From NCBI GenBank assembly GCA_038496675.1, contig CM076661.1, forward strand, positions 8,663,091 to 8,727,090: 64,000 nucleotides of DNA, given 5' to 3'. Below the pieces are notes generated by a model. The model was not told where the DNA came from. It worked only from the letters and a program-made list of their open reading frames with translations, and ran no database searches. This DNA is from Rachycentron canadum. Taxonomy: Eukaryota; Chordata; Actinopteri; Carangiformes; Rachycentridae. Below, piece after piece: positions 60,748 through 64,000 of this stretch; positions within the stretch are counted from its first letter, which is position 1; each line of letters starts with the position of its first letter. The translations under genes and the position numbers were made by a program.

Positions 60748-61364
60748 CACATTGTTCATACATTTATGTGCTTTCTATTTTCCTCATTGCTGCGCTTATT
60801 TGGTGCAACAAACATCACATTAGTGGCCTTGAAAGTCTATTTCTGAAAATGTCTTACCTGTCAAGGAGTCATACACACAAACAGCTCTGTGTTAGGGAGC
60901 TTATCAAATAGCTGTCCATTTCCATGTTTGTGTCAGAAGGAAAGTAAGAAAACAACAAATTTGGGGAAATGGGAATGAAGACGCAGCCAATTATTGTGGA
61001 AGGTAGACGAGGCTGTAAACATTTTGGCAAGCTACAATAATTATGACTGTCTGACTAATCTCAAGACTCCAAAACGCTCCACTGGAAGCTGACAGATCAG
61101 ATGTATTTTGATGACTGATGGTTGTGTGTTTGTGTATACGTAATGTATGTAGCCTGTGTGTGTGCGTGTGAGAGGGAGAGAGAGAAAATATGATATACGA
61201 CAGAGAGAGAGTGGTATGTCCCATCTTTAGTTTTAGACTCCAGCTTTCAGTGCTGACTGCTGACAGTGTGCAGGTTTGCTGTGAGGAAGCTGCTGAGGAA
61301 TCCCACAGGGATCCTATTAGGGACACTTTATCTGGGTGCTGAGGCTGCACTGCAGACATACAGT

Positions 61365-61381
61365 ACACACACACACACACA
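61365..61381. repeat. (AC)n microsatellite
   Basis: About eight AC units. A GT- and GA-rich patch lies at 61156-61212. Confidence 0.9.
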
Positions 61382-61810
61382 TAGATATCTTCTGAATTCT
61401 AAGTTCTACATTTACTGTACAGTATTTATTTACTGTTACTATTGATGTGTATGTTCAACTCCTTCCTTCTGTAGACTCAAGTATTGAAAACTGTTAAATA
61501 TCATATACCACATCATTGAATGTGTGGTCAAAGTCTTAGTCTTGTTTACTTATTATTTAAGATTTTTTCTGATAACCTTTCATAGCCTTTTGTTGAGACA
61601 TTGAGAAATTGTAAAAAGTATTGAACTCCAGGAACATATTGGCGTATTAAACATTATTAAACAACCCCCAGCCCAGCCCTAAAGGTATTGCTATAATTTC
61701 AACAGCCACACCAATACCCATTTGTTCAATTGCTACCCTCCCCCTTTTGTTTTTAGTAAAGTAAGTAAGATGAAGAGGAGCAGCAGGTTGAGGCAGAGGC
61801 AGTGTACTAT

Positions 61811-62050
61811 TGAACTGTGTTAAGGGCGCAGATTGATCTGCTTTGGAAGTCGTCGATAAATGACCCTCATGATAATCAAAGGCAGATCAATATATGACGC
61901 TCTTGCCAAAATACAAATCAATACACAACCTTGTTATTATCGTGTAATGATTTAATCAAGCGTGAAATGTTCCTCTGTAGAGTCCTCAACACTCCTAATG
62001 GCCTAAGTCTGTCTAAAAATTGGAGTTCAGGCTAAAATTATCAGTGCATT
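61811..62050. promoter_or_regulatory. candidate enhancer with TCF/LEF and PBX/HOX-like sites
   Basis: Motifs in about 150 bases: AGATTGATCTG (61830-61840), GTCGTCGATAAATGACC, ATCAAAGG (TCF/LEF type, 61875-61882), GGCAGATCAATATATGACG and the 11-base palindrome TGATTTAATCA (61948-61958). The stretch lacks simple repeats and contains several CpGs within AT-rich words. By eye this is the most enhancer-like block in the window. Confidence 0.35.
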
Positions 62051-62429
62051 TAATTTTTTTTAAATACATTTTCAAGATCTGAGCATGTAGGTTACATTTT
62101 TTGTATACTGCTTGCATGTAGTTTGACTGTCAGCAGATGTTCATTTTATGAACAAAGGGAAAAAAAGACACACCTATTATTTCCAGTTTTCATATAGAGA
62201 GTATTATGTGTTTGGGATAAGACGGGACACGTAGAAAATCAGTACACAGTTACATCCTGCAGAGAGCTCATGTACTATGTGATGCTCTTTGGAAATGTAT
62301 GAAATAGGAAAGGGATTATGAAAGCGAATGAACACATACTGCAAGCATTTGTATCTGCCAAGTCTTCCCTGAGGTCCTCTCTTACATTACTTCAGAGCAT
62401 TTGGGAGGGAGAGGGTGAAATAAAAACTG

Positions 62430-62720
62430 CCTCGTTGACTGATTGAGGGCTCATTTTCTTTATTAGCGGATTTAGACTCATTAAGACCGATTTGCCCTGT
62501 TAATTTTCTTTCTTATTAGGCAAGGCAGAGATGTCGAACAGCCTCAATGGAGAGGGAGTGTGGACATACAGAAAGCTCTGTAATGCATAGAAATGCAGGC
62601 ATTTACTATGCTAGGGGATTTGCCTTTCTGAAGTCATAATATGGTCATTACTGAAAGGAAAAGGACGGCTTTGCAGCACTAATACTGTAATAGATTAATT
62701 CCACTAAAAGTTTGCTTTGC
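62430..62720. promoter_or_regulatory. candidate conserved non-coding element
   Basis: A repeat-poor stretch with CTCGTTGACTGATTGAGG, TATTAGCGGATTTAGACTCA, CATTAAGACCGATTTGCC and ATAGATTAATTCCAC. Homeodomain-type words alternate with CpG-containing ones. Low-confidence judgement by eye. Confidence 0.22.
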
Positions 62721-62729
62721 TCTCCATTT

Positions 62730-64000
62730 ATTCAGCCTTTTTGTTTTTTGTCTACAGATCAGGCATTTAAACAAGCACTTTGCATGCCTTGTTGGGTGTC
62801 ACCTGCTCAGGATCAATAACTGAAGAGCAATCATGTAGCTATGGGCAACTTTTGATCAGTCTGCATCAGCCTTTAAGATGTTATTTATAATCTGCCCCTC
62901 TAACCTCAGGTCTCTGTAATTTACATATAAACAACACAGACAAACACAGATGAATCATGCATGTTACAAACAGATATATGCATGCACATACACATGCACA
63001 CATCCCATCAGTGCAAATTGTCCACACAGCTGTATACATAGCTTAAGCAGAGAAAACACAGCAATGCTCCAGTATTTGAATTGCTGAGGAGGACTAGCAA
63101 TGTGTTTGGCTCTTAGTCAGCTACAAGATGACCTTCATTCACATCTATCTAGACAGCATGGATCCCTGTGAAGGGGAGGAGAGGGGTGGGAGAGAAGAGG
63201 TGGTGGTGAATGTTTCGTTTCTGTCCACTAGCTGCATTTCTATGAGTTCCTGGCTCTGAAACAGATACTCTCTCACGCAGGAGGAAGTGGGGGAGGAGGT
63301 GACAAGAGGACACCTTTCAAGGTGAGCAAGGTAAAGGGATTCAAGGAGGAAATGAAGAATACAAGACAAAACGGGGAATTGAAAATTAAATTAAAAAAGA
63401 AGCAAAGAATAGAAATGAAGCAGCAAAGCAGATGGAAAAATGGGTAGTGATACAGCAGGGAAGGGAGTGGGAGATTTATTTCTCATTCTCACGCACTATC
63501 CATGCAGTAACTTCCACAGTGAGAACATATTTATGCATCAAACATCCAAACATCCATCCAAACATATATGGAGATATATGCACATGGAGATGTAGCATCA
63601 GAAGTGAAGCGTAAGTATAAACTGACAACAGACTATGTGCCACCTCTATAGAGAGTGAGTTACAGACAGGGCATGTAGATAAAAACAGCTCCTCACACTT
63701 ACTTACATTTAAACATTCTTACAAATAAAGATACTGCACATTCACATTCAAGCGAATAAAATTACAAATTGATAGCAGGTCAACTACAACTGTGCACTCA
63801 ACAAGTGTCTTAAATCACAAATGCCAAACCACACATCAGATCACCATTCATTCCTGTGGTATATCCAACACCTCACGTGTATACAGTGTGAGTCTTGCAT
63901 GATGGATAGGTCACACAAGAGCATCCCATGTCTGTTTAATCACAGCAGCAGGTGTGGTGAAGAGGGAAACTTCACACTGTTAAGGAGCTGTGATCGATTT
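62730..64000. other. intergenic DNA, no recognisable gene
   Basis: AT-rich and CA/ATAC-rich sequence near 62935-63010, a GGAGG-rich purine stretch at 63173-63300 and an A-rich patch at 63385-63420. No exon was recognised up to the window edge. Confidence 0.55.

Noticed and set aside
1..64000. CRISPR arrays, bacterial operons, phage or toxin systems, tRNA and rRNA genes
   Set aside because: No spaced direct repeats, no operon-like packing of genes, no cloverleaf or rRNA sequence noticed; spliced vertebrate gene and fish transposon remnants exclude a prokaryotic source.
42231..64000. A second protein-coding gene such as a neighbour of STXBP6
   Set aside because: No exon of a known protein was recognised on either strand; remaining open frames are short or of repeat origin.

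Overview
This window reads as AT-rich vertebrate nuclear DNA, most likely from a ray-finned (teleost) fish. Introns with GT/AG borders run to many kilobases. Simple repeats and homopolymer runs are frequent. The transposon remnants are of the Tc1 type common in fish. There is no bacterial gene organisation, and nearly all long open frames here are chance frames in non-coding DNA.

Only one gene can be recognised: stxbp6 (syntaxin-binding protein 6, amisyn), on the + strand. Its last four known coding exons lie at 30091-30221, 30363-30528, 38337-38494 and 40267-40290 (stop TAG). Together they encode residues 52-210 of a protein whose total length would equal the 210 residues I recall for human amisyn. 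The exons for the first 51 residues were not found and should lie upstream, so positions 1-30090 are treated as the 3' part of a very long intron. Amisyn is a brain-enriched cytosolic protein with an N-terminal Sec3-like PH domain that binds PI(4,5)P2 and a C-terminal VAMP-like SNARE motif. It binds syntaxin and SNAP-25 and restrains vesicle fusion.

The strongest new observation is at 33297-33395, inside the 7.8-kb intron between the PH-domain exons and the SNARE exon. A 99-bp stretch there has a good splice acceptor, a consensus GTAAG donor, no stop in the relevant frame and the same phase (1-1) as the intron holding it. Inclusion would add 33 residues between the PH domain and the SNARE helix without changing the frame. 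It looks like an alternative amisyn exon.

The layout is: 1-30090, intron with simple repeats, one Tc1 3' remnant near 20.3-20.6 kb, an unusually long unexplained minus-strand open frame at 18.9-19.8 kb, and stretches that look like regulatory elements; 30091-40290, stxbp6 exons and introns; 40291 to about 42.0-42.2 kb, probable 3' UTR; 42.2-64 kb, intergenic DNA. The intergenic part holds a CTCF-like site at 49.13 kb, a CT microsatellite, a cluster of hairpin-forming repeat, retroelement tail and Tc1 5' remnant with a nested insertion (58.8-59.6 kb), and many segments rich in homeodomain-type motifs between 51 and 63 kb. Such segments often surround developmental genes, but conservation cannot be tested from one sequence, so those calls have low confidence.
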